Shown: positions 1 to 6,486, counted from the stretch's first letter. The stretch is DNA of 9,855 nucleotides from Desulfobacteraceae bacterium (GCA_030642205.1 DAOWOF010000070.1:1-9855); one strand, 5' to 3'. Numbers and translations are program-made. The notes: generated by a model from the letters alone, not told the origin.

Positions 1-93
1 CATGTTTATATTTAACGGGTTCTTTCTTTACGACCTCTTAGATGAGTTTTTTATGGTTTAATCAGATTAGTGTTGCGGTGGATATTCGTTTCT

Positions 94-148
94 AAGTAAC
101 TGCGATGAAAGTTACTTCTATAATAAACGCCGGGATCTTTTACCCCGG
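94..148 (+). promoter_or_regulatory. Possible serA leader: two hairpins and a candidate -10 box
   Basis: The 219 bases before serA hold no recognisable gene; every frame is closed by stops within about 60 bases at the left edge. Two small inverted repeats are visible: AAGTAAC (94-100) with GTTACTT (111-117), a 7-bp stem with a 10-base loop, and CCGGG (130-134) with CCCGG (144-148). A perfect TATAAT lies between them at 119-124, but no good -35 box sits 16-18 bases upstream of it. Neither hairpin is followed by a T-run, so they are not clear terminators of an upstream gene. A serA promoter here is a guess. Confidence 0.25.
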
Positions 149-219
149 TTACATTGCTGAATAGTTACAAAGTAAATTAAGTTGACATTAAAATCCGTAA
201 TAGTTGGAGACTCATTATA

Positions 220-1800
220 ATGAAGATTTTAATAAGCGATCCTCTTTCCCAAATAGGTATTGAACGCCTGCAACAAACACCCAATTTTGAAGTTGATATT
301 AATACAGGACTTTCGCAAGAGGAACTCCATAAGATAATTGGTAAATATGACGCTCTTATAATTAGAAGTGCTACGAATGTCACCCGGGAAATAATCGAAG
401 AGGCTCATAACCTGAAAGTTATAGGCCGCGCCGGAATAGGACTGGACAATGTTGATATCCCTGCTGCCAGCCAACAAGGCATAGTGGTCATGAACACACC
501 TGATGGAAACACTATCACTGCCGCAGAACATACTATCGCAATGATTCTTTCACTTACCCGAAATATTCCACAGGGCACTGCCTCTCTCAAAGAAGAAAAA
601 TGGGAAAAGAAAAAATTAAAGGGAAGAGAGCTATTTAATAAGACCCTTGGCATTATAGGCGCCGGTCACATAGGCCGGATAGTGGCTGACAGGGCAAAAG
701 GCCTCAAGATGAAAGTTATTGTTCATGATCCCTACATTACACCTAAAAGCATTAAAAAACTTGATCTTGAGCCTGTATCATTTGAAGAGCTTTTAAAACG
801 ATCCGATTATATCACAGTTCATACTCCTAAAACCGATGACACAGCAAATTTAATAAACAAATCTTCAATATCAAAAATGAAAAAGGGGGCCATGATAATC
901 AACTGCGCACGTGGTGGCATTGTTAATGAGGATGATATTTATGACGCTCTTAAAGATGGACATCTGGGAGGTGTTGCTCTGGATGTATTCGCTACAGAGC
1001 CGCCAGGAAAAATCAAGGCCATGGAATTCCCGAATTTTATCTGTACTCCACATCTGGGAGCGTCCACGAAAGAGGCCCAGGACAATGTTGCTATAGATGT
1101 AGCTGATCAGATTATTAATTATCTTAATAACGGCACGATAAAAAACGCAGTCAATGTCCCAAGTATTAGCTCTGAATTGATGAATACACTTTATCCCTAT
1201 CTTACTCTTGTTGAAAAGCTCGGTGCATTGCAATCGCAATTGGCCGATACAGCCATCCTGAAAGCCCATATCCATTATGAGGGGAATATCTCGGAATTTG
1301 ATGTTACTCCTTTGACAACAGCCATGCTAAAAGGTCTTTTGACTCCCATACTTAAAGATGATATTAATTTTGTTAATGCGCCTGTTATTGCTGCTGAAAG
1401 AGGTATTAAGGTCGTTGAATCCAAGAGCCATACCTCCGAAGATTTTGCCAGCATGATAAATCTGGAAGTACAAACACTAGATGGTACTAATATAGTTGCC
1501 GGAACTAATTTTGGAAATAATCGTCAGCGGATCATACGAATCAACAGTTTTTATCTTGAGGCTATTCCGGAGGGACATAATCTGCTTATCCATAACCTTA
1601 ATCGTCCAAATGTAATTGGACAGATCGGGACAATCATGGGCGACTGTAACATTAATATCAGCCGAATGCAGGTAGGAGAAGAAAAAGCCAATGAGCAAAA
1701 TGTAATTTTATTAACAACTGCTACAGTGGTAGATGATGAGATCCTTGATAAAGTTTGTAGTTTAAATCATGTTTTCTCGGCCAGAAGAATCGATTTTTAG
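220..1800 (+). CDS. serA: D-3-phosphoglycerate dehydrogenase
   Basis: This cytoplasmic enzyme oxidises 3-phosphoglycerate to 3-phosphohydroxypyruvate with NAD+, the first step of the phosphorylated serine pathway. The 526-aa length is the long bacterial form. The order is a split substrate domain (about 1-98 and 285-315), a Rossmann NAD domain (about 99-284) with GAGHIG at 147-152 and an acidic residue at D170, an ASB-type intervening domain (about 318-445) and a C-terminal ACT domain (about 453-526). The catalytic set of 2-hydroxyacid dehydrogenases is visible: R231 in CARGG, E260 in ATEPP and H278 in PHLGAST. The ACT domain starts HNLNRPNVIGQIG and is the usual site of serine feedback, though inhibition cannot be read from sequence. 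The ATG follows a GGAG at 206-209. The next gene starts 10 bases after the stop, which suggests cotranscription. Confidence 0.97.
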   Translation: MKILISDPLSQIGIERLQQTPNFEVDINTGLSQEELHKIIGKYDALIIRSATNVTREIIEEAHNLKVIGRAGIGLDNVDIPAASQQGIVVMNTPDGNTITAAEHTIAMILSLTRNIPQGTASLKEEKWEKKKLKGRELFNKTLGIIGAGHIGRIVADRAKGLKMKVIVHDPYITPKSIKKLDLEPVSFEELLKRSDYITVHTPKTDDTANLINKSSISKMKKGAMIINCARGGIVNEDDIYDALKDGHLGGVALDVFATEPPGKIKAMEFPNFICTPHLGASTKEAQDNVAIDVADQIINYLNNGTIKNAVNVPSISSELMNTLYPYLTLVEKLGALQSQLADTAILKAHIHYEGNISEFDVTPLTTAMLKGLLTPILKDDINFVNAPVIAAERGIKVVESKSHTSEDFASMINLEVQTLDGTNIVAGTNFGNNRQRIIRINSFYLEAIPEGHNLLIHNLNRPNVIGQIGTIMGDCNINISRMQVGEEKANEQNVILLTTATVVDDEILDKVCSLNHVFSARRIDF

Positions 1801-1810
1801 GAGTTATCAC

Positions 1811-2158
1811 ATGTCTGGAGAAAAAAAAGATTTCGTATCAAATGACCATGATAGGCTTGATAAACAGGACGAAACAAAAGAGAAGTCAAAAACAAGCGCT
1901 CAAACAATACGATTTCCTGAGGTCAGTTTCAATTCATTTATTATCAGTCTTAGCTCTACAGCCTTGTTTCACCTGGGCGAGATAAGGGATCCCCAGACCG
2001 GTTTGACAAATCTTGACCTTCCTTTAGCAAAACAAGCAATCGATACTGTATCCATGTTAAAAGAAAAAACAGAGGGAAATTTAACAGAGGAGGAGCAAAA
2101 AATTATTGAAGGCGTTCTTACTGACATAAAATGGCGTTTTATAAAAGCTGCTAAATAA
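1811..2158 (+). CDS. DUF1844 domain protein of unknown function
   Basis: A 115-aa soluble protein matching the DUF1844 family, recognised from the core (about residues 38-110) with FNSFIISLSSTALFHLGE, then DPQTG, DLPLAKQAIDTVSMLKEKT and NLTEEEQKIIEGVLTDIK. The first 35 or so residues are charged and low in complexity (KEKSKTSAQ region) and probably disordered. The family has no established biochemical role; it is common in deltaproteobacteria. I chose the ATG at 1811 because AGGAG at 1799-1803, overlapping the serA stop, lies 7 bases before it. An in-frame ATG at 1769 would overlap the end of serA and has no such site. The HtrA protease gene starts 16 bases downstream, so the protein is likely made with serA and the protease. 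No signal peptide or membrane segment is visible. Confidence 0.88.
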   Translation: MSGEKKDFVSNDHDRLDKQDETKEKSKTSAQTIRFPEVSFNSFIISLSSTALFHLGEIRDPQTGLTNLDLPLAKQAIDTVSMLKEKTEGNLTEEEQKIIEGVLTDIKWRFIKAAK

Positions 2159-2174
2159 TCAGGAGGTTATTGCT

Positions 2175-3659
2175 ATGAATAAAATCATTCTGTCGACGCG
2201 CAAAGAATTTTACAAGGGCTTTTTCCCTTCAGGAAGGCTCCTTCTCTTATCCCTAATTACCACCTTTATTATGGGGCTTTTTATTTTTAACACTCGAATC
2301 GTGGATGCCCGTTCCACTGCGTTGCTAATGGGAGCTGATGGATCCTTTTCCGAATTGGTCAAAAAGGCAAAACCTTCAGTGGTTAATATTTATGCCATGA
2401 AAATCGTTAAGGAAAGGAGGATGGCCGCCCCTCGTCCCTTTGGAGGGCCAAGGAGTCCCAATGACCCGTTTAATGATTTTTTCGAGCGTTTTTTTAAAGA
2501 TCAAATGCCCAGAGAGAATGTTCAAAAAAGTCTTGGCACAGGGTTTATTATAAGTAAGGATGGGCTAATTATAACAAATAATCATGTTGTTGAAAAAACA
2601 GAAGAAATAAAAGTCAAGCTAGCAGATGAAAAAGAATATAATGCTACAATTATTGGCAGGGATCCCAAAACTGATCTGGCACTTATTCAGATTAAACCTG
2701 AAAAATCATTGACACCGCTCCCTCTTGGAGACTCGGATAAACTGGAAGTTGGTGATTTAGTACTTGCAATAGGAAATCCTTTTGGTCTGGGAAATACTGT
2801 TACGGCCGGAATTGTTAGCGCTAAATACCGGAATATCGGCGCTGGGACCTATGACAATTTTATCCAAACCGATGCATCCATTAATCCCGGCAATAGTGGT
2901 GGTCCACTTTTGAATATTCGTGGTGAAGTAATCGGTATCAATTCAGCCATCTTTTCCCAGAATGGAGGCAGTATCGGCATTGGTTTTGCCATTCCTATTA
3001 ATATGGCCAAAGATCTTCTGCCACAGCTAAAAAAAGGAAAAGTTATCAGGGGCTGGCTTGGTGTTCTTATTCAAATAATTACTCCGGAATTACAGGATAA
3101 GCTACATTTAAAGGATCGAAGGGGAGCCTTGATAGCTGATATCTCAATTGGCGGTCCAGCTGAAAAGGCGGGCCTTAAACGTGGAGACGTCATTATATCT
3201 TTTAATGGTAAGATTATTAAGGAAATGAAAGATTTACCCTATATTGTTGCAGCCACCCCAGTTGGGAAAAAGGTTAAGGTTGAGGTTATACGCAAGGGCA
3301 GTAAAGAAACATTGAAAATCATTGTCGGAGAATTGCAGAATCAGCAGGATCCTGGTTCGTCAACAGAAGCCAAGCCGTTCCTTGGATTGACTGTGGAAAA
3401 GATTACGCCTCAAATAGCGCGCAACCTGGGCATTTCCGGAACCGAAGGCCTTATTATTTCCCAAATAGAAAATAACTCTCCCGCAGCCGAAGCAGGTCTT
3501 AGAGTAAGAGACGTTATCCTTGAGATCGATCAGTCCCCTATAAGCAATCTTTCAGATTTCCAGCAAAAACTACGTTCTTATAATAATCAGGACTCCATTC
3601 TTTTCCTTGTAAAACGAGGGCCATCAACACTTTATCTCATCCTAAAGGTTAAAAAATGA
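2175..3659 (+). CDS. HtrA/Deg family periplasmic serine protease with two PDZ domains
   Basis: A 494-aa Do-type protease and chaperone that degrades or holds misfolded envelope proteins. Residues 22-40 form a hydrophobic export signal after a positively charged N-terminus, with a possible signal-peptidase site after VDA (43-45); a retained membrane anchor is also possible. The trypsin-like domain (about 58-290) shows the full triad: H137 in TNNHVV, D167 in KTDLAL and S241 in NPGNSGGPL. A flexible F/P/R-rich stretch at 85-115 fits the LA loop of DegP-type proteins. PDZ1 spans about 293-385 and PDZ2 about 400-492. The length agrees with DegP/DegQ/MucD proteins, which I cannot tell apart, so no symbol is given. 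The start is fixed by a strong AGGAGG at 2161-2166 and an ATG 8 bases later. It closes the apparent serA transcription unit. Confidence 0.95.
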   Translation: MNKIILSTRKEFYKGFFPSGRLLLLSLITTFIMGLFIFNTRIVDARSTALLMGADGSFSELVKKAKPSVVNIYAMKIVKERRMAAPRPFGGPRSPNDPFNDFFERFFKDQMPRENVQKSLGTGFIISKDGLIITNNHVVEKTEEIKVKLADEKEYNATIIGRDPKTDLALIQIKPEKSLTPLPLGDSDKLEVGDLVLAIGNPFGLGNTVTAGIVSAKYRNIGAGTYDNFIQTDASINPGNSGGPLLNIRGEVIGINSAIFSQNGGSIGIGFAIPINMAKDLLPQLKKGKVIRGWLGVLIQIITPELQDKLHLKDRRGALIADISIGGPAEKAGLKRGDVIISFNGKIIKEMKDLPYIVAATPVGKKVKVEVIRKGSKETLKIIVGELQNQQDPGSSTEAKPFLGLTVEKITPQIARNLGISGTEGLIISQIENNSPAAEAGLRVRDVILEIDQSPISNLSDFQQKLRSYNNQDSILFLVKRGPSTLYLILKVKK

Positions 3660-3663
3660 TGGC

Positions 3664-3731
3664 CTCGTAAAAAAATACAGGCAGGCAAGTCCAGGCCTGG
3701 GGAGGTGGTAGCATTTGAATCCACTTCAAAT
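3664..3731 (+). repeat. Intergenic repeat, first half: CTCGTAAAAA...CAGGCAG motif plus inverted repeats
   Basis: Directly after the protease stop, 3664-3685 reads CTCGTAAAAAAATACAGGCA and continues GG. This resembles 5294-5319 before prs, which has CTCGTAAAAA and, 9 bases on, the same CAGGCAG. A 10-base palindrome CCAGGCCTGG follows at 3691-3700, and a perfect 7-bp hairpin ATTTGAA/TTCAAAT with a 5-base loop lies at 3713-3731. No T-run follows the hairpin, so it is not a standard terminator. A GGAGG at 3701-3705 leads into no meaningful reading frame. Confidence 0.5.
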
Positions 3732-3758
3732 ATATTAAGAAAGAGCAGCTCTCCCCCG

Positions 3759-3791
3759 CCGAGTAAAAAGTCTCGCTGACTTTTTACTCGG
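3759..3791. repeat. Perfect 14-bp inverted repeat upstream of ispE
   Basis: CCGAGTAAAAAGTC at 3759-3772 is the exact reverse complement of GACTTTTTACTCGG at 3778-3791, with the 5-base loop TCGCT. It lies 29 bases before the ispE ATG. An A-rich stretch follows (TCATCAAAAAATAAAAA) rather than T, so it does not look like a rho-independent terminator on either strand. A close relative with the same core and the same trailing ATCAAAAA lies before prs at 5331-5375. It could be a dispersed hairpin element or an mRNA leader structure. Confidence 0.75.
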
Positions 3792-3820
3792 TCATCAAAA
3801 AATAAAAACCAGGACGTTTT

Positions 3821-4750
3821 ATGAGATCAGGAATTGCCCAATTTATTTCCGGACAACTCCTTACAAGATATTTGGTCTTAGTTACCTTGCTAAAAAAATA
3901 TAGCATAAAGGCTCCAGCCAAATTAAATATTGGATTGAAGATTACCGGCCAGAGGCCTGATGGCTACCATGAACTGATTTCAATTATGGTGCCAATAAGC
4001 CTTTTTGATTATCTTGATTTTAGATTAACTTCCAATAATATTAAGATAATATGTAATGGGGATTATTTAGTCCCTGCTGATGAACGAAATCTGGCTTACC
4101 GTGCCGCTCAGGACTTTTTTATCTTGGCAGGAATCAATAGCCAGGGCCTGACAATTCACCTTACTAAAAAAATTCCTGTAGAAGCTGGTTTGGGTGGAGG
4201 GAGCAGCGATGCTGCCGCGACACTGCTTGCCCTTAATAATATGTTTGATCATCCTCTGGCATTCAATGAATTGCATAATGCAGCTGTTCGATTGGGAGCA
4301 GATGTGGCCTTCTTCCTGGAAAGAAGCCCCTGTATTGCCAAAGGTATAGGCGATATATTGGAACCAATCAGAAATTGGCCAAGATATTGGTATGTTATAA
4401 TAACACCAAAACTAAATATCTCCACATCCTGGGTATATCAAAGCCTCAATTTAAAGTTGACAATATGTAAGTTTGGCTTTATAATTGATCAATTAAAAAG
4501 AGGAAAAATAGACTTAAATGCTCTAATGGTAAATGACCTTGAACCAATGGTCGTTAGTCATTTTCCTTTAATCGGAGCTTTAAAAAAAGCCTTGTTAAAG
4601 GCAGGAGCTATAGGTGCCTTGATGTCAGGAAGCGGGTCAAGTGTTTTTGGCATCTTTACCTCACATGAGCAAGCCTATGAAGCGAAAGATGCCCTGTTGT
4701 CTCAGCAATTTGGCGTTGTTTTCGTTGTAGAATGCGTCCATCATTCCTGA
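3821..4750 (+). CDS. ispE: 4-diphosphocytidyl-2-C-methyl-D-erythritol kinase
   Basis: A cytoplasmic GHMP-family kinase that phosphorylates CDP-methylerythritol with ATP in the MEP (non-mevalonate) pathway to isopentenyl diphosphate. The 309-aa product shows APAKLNIGL at 31-39 with the substrate-site lysine K34, the glycine-rich ATP motif PVEAGLGGGSSDAAA at 119-133, the putative catalytic D161 in GADVAFF, and the third GHMP motif MSGSGSSVFG at 268-277. The ATG at 3821 is supported by AGGA at 3811-3814, but it gives about 20 more N-terminal residues than the family normally has before the PAK motif. In-frame TTG codons at 3872 and 3887 would give a normal length but lack a purine-rich site. The gene belongs to the ispE / tRNA-Gln / prs / rplY / pth neighbourhood. 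Repeat-rich DNA lies on both sides, so it may be transcribed alone. Confidence 0.95.
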   Translation: MRSGIAQFISGQLLTRYLVLVTLLKKYSIKAPAKLNIGLKITGQRPDGYHELISIMVPISLFDYLDFRLTSNNIKIICNGDYLVPADERNLAYRAAQDFFILAGINSQGLTIHLTKKIPVEAGLGGGSSDAAATLLALNNMFDHPLAFNELHNAAVRLGADVAFFLERSPCIAKGIGDILEPIRNWPRYWYVIITPKLNISTSWVYQSLNLKLTICKFGFIIDQLKRGKIDLNALMVNDLEPMVVSHFPLIGALKKALLKAGAIGALMSGSGSSVFGIFTSHEQAYEAKDALLSQQFGVVFVVECVHHS

Positions 4751-4798
4751 TGGTTAATATTTTAAGGCTTAGGATTCGCACAAAAATAAATTTGCAAT

Positions 4799-4820
4799 GT
4801 TAAGTGTTGAGGCGCTTAAC
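4799..4820 (+). other. 8-bp hairpin downstream of ispE
   Basis: GTTAAGTG at 4799-4806 pairs with CGCTTAAC at 4813-4820, including one G-T wobble, around the 6-base loop TTGAGG. It lies about 50 bases after the ispE stop. No T-run follows, so a terminator role is uncertain. The rest of 4751-5017 contains no gene I can recognise, only the repeat copy at 4867-4938 and a possible tRNA promoter. Confidence 0.35.
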
Positions 4821-4866
4821 TGGCAAGACCTGGGCATAATGAATCCGGAATTGTATTTGTACCGTA

Positions 4867-4938
4867 AAGCCTTTGGAAAAGGTTAACCTCGTTTGTGTTC
4901 AAGGAAGACAATAATGTTAGCCATTTTGAATGCAACCC
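4867..4938 (+). repeat. Diverged direct repeat, copy 1 (upstream of tRNA-Gln)
   Basis: This stretch aligns with 5118-5192 on the other side of the tRNA. The best-matching blocks are GCCTTTGGAAAAG (4869-4881) against GCCTTTGAAAAAG, GTTTGTGTTCAAGGAAG against GTTTACGTTTAAGGAAG, and TTTTGAATGCAA against CTTTGAATACAA, with a poorly matching section of 9-10 bases after the first block. By hand, the alignable blocks agree at roughly three quarters or more of positions. Neither copy has a convincing reading frame. The origin is unknown; an old segmental duplication or a degraded repeated element would both fit. Confidence 0.5.
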
Positions 4939-4974
4939 GTAGGCAGATCAGCTAAAATTGAACGAAGAGGACGT

Positions 4975-5008
4975 TTTACAAGGATTTCACCGTACATTAA
5001 TATATAAT
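4975..5008 (+). promoter_or_regulatory. Possible promoter of tRNA-Gln
   Basis: A TTTACA at 4975-4980 could serve as a -35 box. A -10 candidate TTAATA at 4997-5002 has a 16-base spacer; the better-looking TATAAT at 5003-5008 has a 22-base spacer, which is too long. Start would fall within about 10 bases of the mature tRNA 5' end at 5018. The AT-rich stretch just before a stable RNA gene fits a promoter, but the boxes are not decisive. Confidence 0.35.
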
Positions 5009-5017
5009 AATACTTTA

Positions 5018-5092
5018 TGGGGTGTCGTCAAGCGGTAAGACACGGGCTTTTGGAGCCCGCATGCGGAGGTTCGAATCCTCCCACCCCAGCCA
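5018..5092 (+). tRNA. tRNA-Gln (anticodon UUG)
   Basis: All arms of a cloverleaf can be drawn. The acceptor stem pairs TGGGGTG (5018-5024) with CACCCCA (5082-5088). The anticodon stem CGGGC/GCCCG (5043-5047 and 5055-5059) encloses the loop TTTTGGA, placing TTG at 5050-5052, which reads CAA glutamine codons. The T arm GGAGG-TTCGAAT-CCTCC lies at 5065-5081 and a 5-base variable loop at 5060-5064. The first pair is T-A and the discriminator base is G (5089), both usual in bacterial tRNA-Gln. CCA is encoded at 5090-5092. Its place between ispE and prs matches the deltaproteobacterial gene order as I know it. Confidence 0.97.
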
Positions 5093-5114
5093 CTTCATTA
5101 AAAAAGTGGTGGGG
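5084..5114 (+). other. Alternative hairpin between tRNA-Gln 3' end and its trailer
   Basis: The trailer AAGTGGTGGGG (5104-5114) is complementary to CCCCAGCCACTT (5084-5095), which is the 3' acceptor strand, discriminator, encoded CCA and three trailer bases. This gives 11 bp with only G5089 bulged and a loop of 8 bases (5096-5103). In the precursor this fold would compete with the acceptor stem, since TGGGG occurs both at the tRNA 5' end and in the trailer. The complementarity is seen directly; any effect on processing is inference. Confidence 0.6.
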
Positions 5115-5146
5115 TTGAGGCCTTTGAAAAAGCCTCAATTTTGTTT
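5115..5146 (+). terminator. Rho-independent terminator after tRNA-Gln
   Basis: TTGAGGC at 5115-5121 pairs with GCCTCAA at 5132-5138, and the tract TTTTGTTT (5139-5146) follows at once. An alternative fold adds a CTTT/AAAG extension with one bulged base. The shape and position, 22 bases after the tRNA CCA, fit intrinsic termination of the tRNA transcript. It overlaps the start of the downstream repeat copy (5118-5192). Confidence 0.75.
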
Positions 5147-5192
5147 ACGTTTAAGGAAGTCAAAAAATTTAACCCACTTTGAATACAATTCC
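5118..5192 (+). repeat. Diverged direct repeat, copy 2 (downstream of tRNA-Gln)
   Basis: This is the partner of 4867-4938, in the same orientation and about 250 bases away, so the two copies bracket the tRNA gene. The copy begins within the terminator hairpin and runs past the T tract. Only this copy carries the inverted repeat needed for the terminator; copy 1 differs just there, with GGTTAACC in place of the 3' half of the hairpin stem. The remaining bases to prs (about 5193-5427) have no recognisable gene, only the hairpins listed separately. Confidence 0.5.
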
Positions 5193-5263
5193 ATATTTCA
5201 GGGATGAAATTTTTTGAGCGAGTCCTAAGTCCTGATTTTCTCAAATTCTATGCCTTACGCAAT

Positions 5264-5304
5264 CTTTTTTACAAGAATTTCATTCTTGACAGACTCGTAA
5301 AAAG
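5264..5304 (+). repeat. Nested inverted repeat with GTAAAAAG/CTTTTTAC arms before prs
   Basis: CAAGAAT (5272-5278) and ATTCTTG (5282-5288) form a perfect 7-bp stem with a 3-base loop. Outside it, CTTTTTTAC (5264-5272) can pair with GTAAAAAG (5297-5304). The right arm is also the start of the CTCGTAAAAA...CAGGCAG motif shared with the DNA before ispE. No terminator T-run follows. Confidence 0.45.
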
Positions 5305-5375
5305 TCCATCAACAGGCAGTGGATTATCCTCAGGGTAAAAAGGTGCAGAGCGACTTTTTACTCTGGATATCAAAA
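5294..5375 (+). repeat. Intergenic repeat module before prs, related to that before ispE
   Basis: The module begins with CTCGTAAAAAGTCCATCAAC (5294-5313) leading into CAGGCAG (5313-5319). It continues with a hairpin in which CAGGGTAAAAAG (5331-5342) pairs with CTTTTTACTCTG (5354-5365), 12 bp with one G-T wobble and an 11-base loop, followed by GATATCAAAAA. The same order of parts occurs at 3664-3800: CTCGTAAAAA, CAGGCAG, GAGTAAAAAG hairpin, CATCAAAAAA. Both modules end shortly before a start codon (ispE, prs). The hairpin is not followed by T residues, so a terminator is unlikely. Confidence 0.6.
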
Positions 5376-5427
5376 ATGTCGTATAAATAATCAGCTCTCA
5401 AGTTAAAAAAATAGGATATCTAACTGT

Positions 5428-6381
5428 ATGGAAATGAAGCTTTTTGGGGGAACGTCGAATCCTGGATTAACGGAAGAGGTATGTAAATATCTTGCTATTG
5501 AACCAGGCAAGATCCTTGCAAAGACTTTTAGCGATGGTGAGACTCAAGTTGAAATTCGCGAAAATGTCAGGGGACAAGATGTATTCATTCTGCAGTCTAC
5601 CTGTATGCCGGTTAATGACAATATTATGCAACTGCTTATAATAATAGATGCTCTCAAGAGAGCATCTGCCAAATTGATTACAGCCGTTATTCCTTATTAT
5701 GGCTATGGTCGTCAGGATCGCAAGGTTAAGCCAAGGGTTCCCATTAGTGCTAAATTAGTAGCTGATTTAATCACCACCGCAGGAGCAAACAGGGTTGTTT
5801 CAATGGATCTTCATGCAGGCCAGATTCAGGGATATTTCAATATACCTGTTGATAACATTTTTGCTGCACCAATATTGTTAAAATTTATTGGCAGTTATTT
5901 ACCTCTCCAGCTTGCAAAGGGTAATGACCTGGTTATTGTGTCGCCTGATGCAGGTGGCGTTGAGAGAGCCCGAGCCTTTGCAAAACGGCTGAACGCTTCT
6001 CTGGCAATTATAGATAAAAGACGGGAGGCTCCTAACATTGCAGAGGCAATGAATATCATTGGTGAGGTTAATGGCAAGATAGCAATTATTCTGGATGACA
6101 TGGTAGATACTGCCGGAACGTTAACTCAGGCAGCAATAGCATTAAAGGAGAGAGGTGCATCACATGTCAATGCCTGTTGCACTCATCCTGTACTATCAGG
6201 TCCGGCTATCAAAAGGATAAAAGATTCGCCTATTGAGACTTTAGTCGTAACCAATACCATCCCAATCAATAACAAAACTAATTTTACCGATAAGATAACT
6301 TGTTTATCAGTAGCTGAGCTTTTAGGCGAAACTATAAAAAGGATACACGGATCACACTCTGTAAGTACTCTATTTGTGTAA
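5428..6381 (+). CDS. prs: Ribose-phosphate pyrophosphokinase (PRPP synthase)
   Basis: Transfers pyrophosphate from ATP to ribose 5-phosphate to make PRPP, the precursor of purines, pyrimidines, histidine, tryptophan and NAD; cytoplasmic, usually a hexamer. The 317-aa length is standard for class I bacterial enzymes. Two phosphoribosyltransferase-like halves are visible: FSDGE at 34-38, the ATP-site stretch PYYGYGRQDRK (89-99) with the flexible-loop region KPRVPISAK (101-109), the metal-binding DLHAGQIQGYF (127-137) with H129, VSPDAGG (171-177), catalytic-loop K197 R198 R199, and the ribose-phosphate loop DDMVDTAGT (223-231). The C-terminus SVSTLFV is typical. AGGA at 5413-5416 is 11 bases before this ATG; a second ATG two codons later is less well placed. 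It is flanked by non-coding DNA of over 230 bases on both sides, so it may have its own promoter. Confidence 0.98.
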   Translation: MEMKLFGGTSNPGLTEEVCKYLAIEPGKILAKTFSDGETQVEIRENVRGQDVFILQSTCMPVNDNIMQLLIIIDALKRASAKLITAVIPYYGYGRQDRKVKPRVPISAKLVADLITTAGANRVVSMDLHAGQIQGYFNIPVDNIFAAPILLKFIGSYLPLQLAKGNDLVIVSPDAGGVERARAFAKRLNASLAIIDKRREAPNIAEAMNIIGEVNGKIAIILDDMVDTAGTLTQAAIALKERGASHVNACCTHPVLSGPAIKRIKDSPIETLVVTNTIPINNKTNFTDKITCLSVAELLGETIKRIHGSHSVSTLFV

Positions 6382-6411
6382 AAAAAGTCTTTTCAACTCG
6401 TGAATGATAAA

Positions 6412-6431
6412 ATACCTTCTTCACAAGGTAT
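6412..6431 (+). other. 7-bp inverted repeat after prs
   Basis: ATACCTT (6412-6418) and AAGGTAT (6425-6431) form a perfect stem around CTTCAC, about 30 bases after the prs stop. The bases that follow are A-rich with no T-run, so it is at best a weak terminator. It may instead be part of the leader of rplY. Confidence 0.35.
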
Positions 6432-6486
6432 AAATATTTCAATGAATAATATTATCTACCCGGAGATTGAAAAAGCAACCATTCTC

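Noticed and set aside
1..120. 3' end of an upstream gene such as serC
   Set aside because: All three forward frames close within about 60 bases and none matches the C-terminus of a phosphoserine aminotransferase.
182..221. Perfect TTGACA (182-187) and TATAAT (216-221) before and across the serA start
   Set aside because: The spacing is 28 bases, far too long for a sigma-70 promoter, and the TATAAT overlaps the start codon.
871..1275. 134-codon minus-strand open frame within serA
   Set aside because: Overlaps the catalytic core of serA; no family features.
3759..3791. Rho-independent terminator for the protease gene
   Set aside because: The stem is strong but is followed by A-rich sequence with no T-run on either strand; listed as an inverted repeat instead.
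5018..5192. Prophage or island attachment site at tRNA-Gln
   Set aside because: No integrase gene is present and the flanking repeat does not contain the tRNA 3' end; genes on both sides are conserved housekeeping genes.
5022..5207. 61-codon open frame running through tRNA-Gln
   Set aside because: It starts inside the tRNA acceptor stem and crosses the terminator hairpin; no ribosome binding site and no known family.
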